From the NCBI GenBank assembly GCA_900552705.1, contig USAX01000039.1:1-14064 (forward strand): DNA of 14,064 bases. Reading direction: 5' to 3'. Source of the DNA: an uncultured Collinsella sp. (lineage in GTDB: Bacteria; Actinomycetota; Coriobacteriia; Coriobacteriales; Coriobacteriaceae). The notes beneath the pieces were generated by a model. That model was not told the DNA's origin, did not search any database, and saw only the letters and a program-made list of their open reading frames with translations. Positions 14,057 through 14,064 of this stretch are shown piece after piece. Positions within the stretch are counted from its first letter, which is position 1. The number at the start of each line of letters is the position of its first letter. Both the position numbers and the translations under genes were made by a program.

Positions 14057-14064
14057 GAATTGCA

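Overview
The window is GC-rich and almost entirely coding on the + strand. It looks like chromosomal DNA of a high-GC Gram-positive bacterium. The murI-rph-rdgB order is common in Actinobacteria, and the codon use, Gram-positive style MurE and arginine cluster suggest a Coriobacteriia member such as Collinsella. That placement is inferred from gene content and general impression, not from any search. No phage, CRISPR or insertion-sequence gene was found.

Layout. (1) 16-426: a small FMN-binding, pyridoxamine-phosphate-oxidase-like protein. (2) 427-682: a non-coding leader with a strong GC hairpin and a separate 37-bp dyad that could be an arginine-repressor operator. (3) 683-5571: argC, argJ, argB and argD, which together carry glutamate to ornithine with acetyl recycling by ArgJ. 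The genes are separated by 69-134 bp, and a candidate terminator follows argD. The later arginine genes (argF, argG, argH) are not in the window. (4) 5572-6443: 872 bp without a protein gene, the most unusual part. It holds an AT-rich element of about 230 bp with inverted ends, two copies of an 86-bp repeat 184 bp apart, a hairpin-rich GC block between them, and a minus-strand tRNA-Val(UAC) with its terminator. The second repeat copy contains the 3' end of that tRNA; the first contains only an 18-bp relic of it. (5) 6444-8324: asnB, glutamine-dependent asparagine synthetase, closed by a clear terminator. (6) 8437-13969: a murE-type muropeptide ligase with its own candidate promoter, a HAD phosphatase, then murI, rph, rdgB and dtd.

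How the genes connect. The first half makes ornithine. The second half contains a MurE whose substrate-recognition motif lacks the arginine typical of diaminopimelate-adding enzymes, so lysine or ornithine is a plausible third amino acid of its peptidoglycan. MurI makes D-glutamate for the same cell-wall peptide. Rph, RdgB and Dtd are housekeeping quality-control enzymes for tRNA 3' ends, the nucleotide pool and D-aminoacyl-tRNA. The final 95 bp carry a promoter-like sequence and a short hairpin with a T-run, which probably belong to the next gene outside the window.

The protein genes are ordinary. The clearest candidates for something undescribed are the non-coding repeats between argD and asnB.
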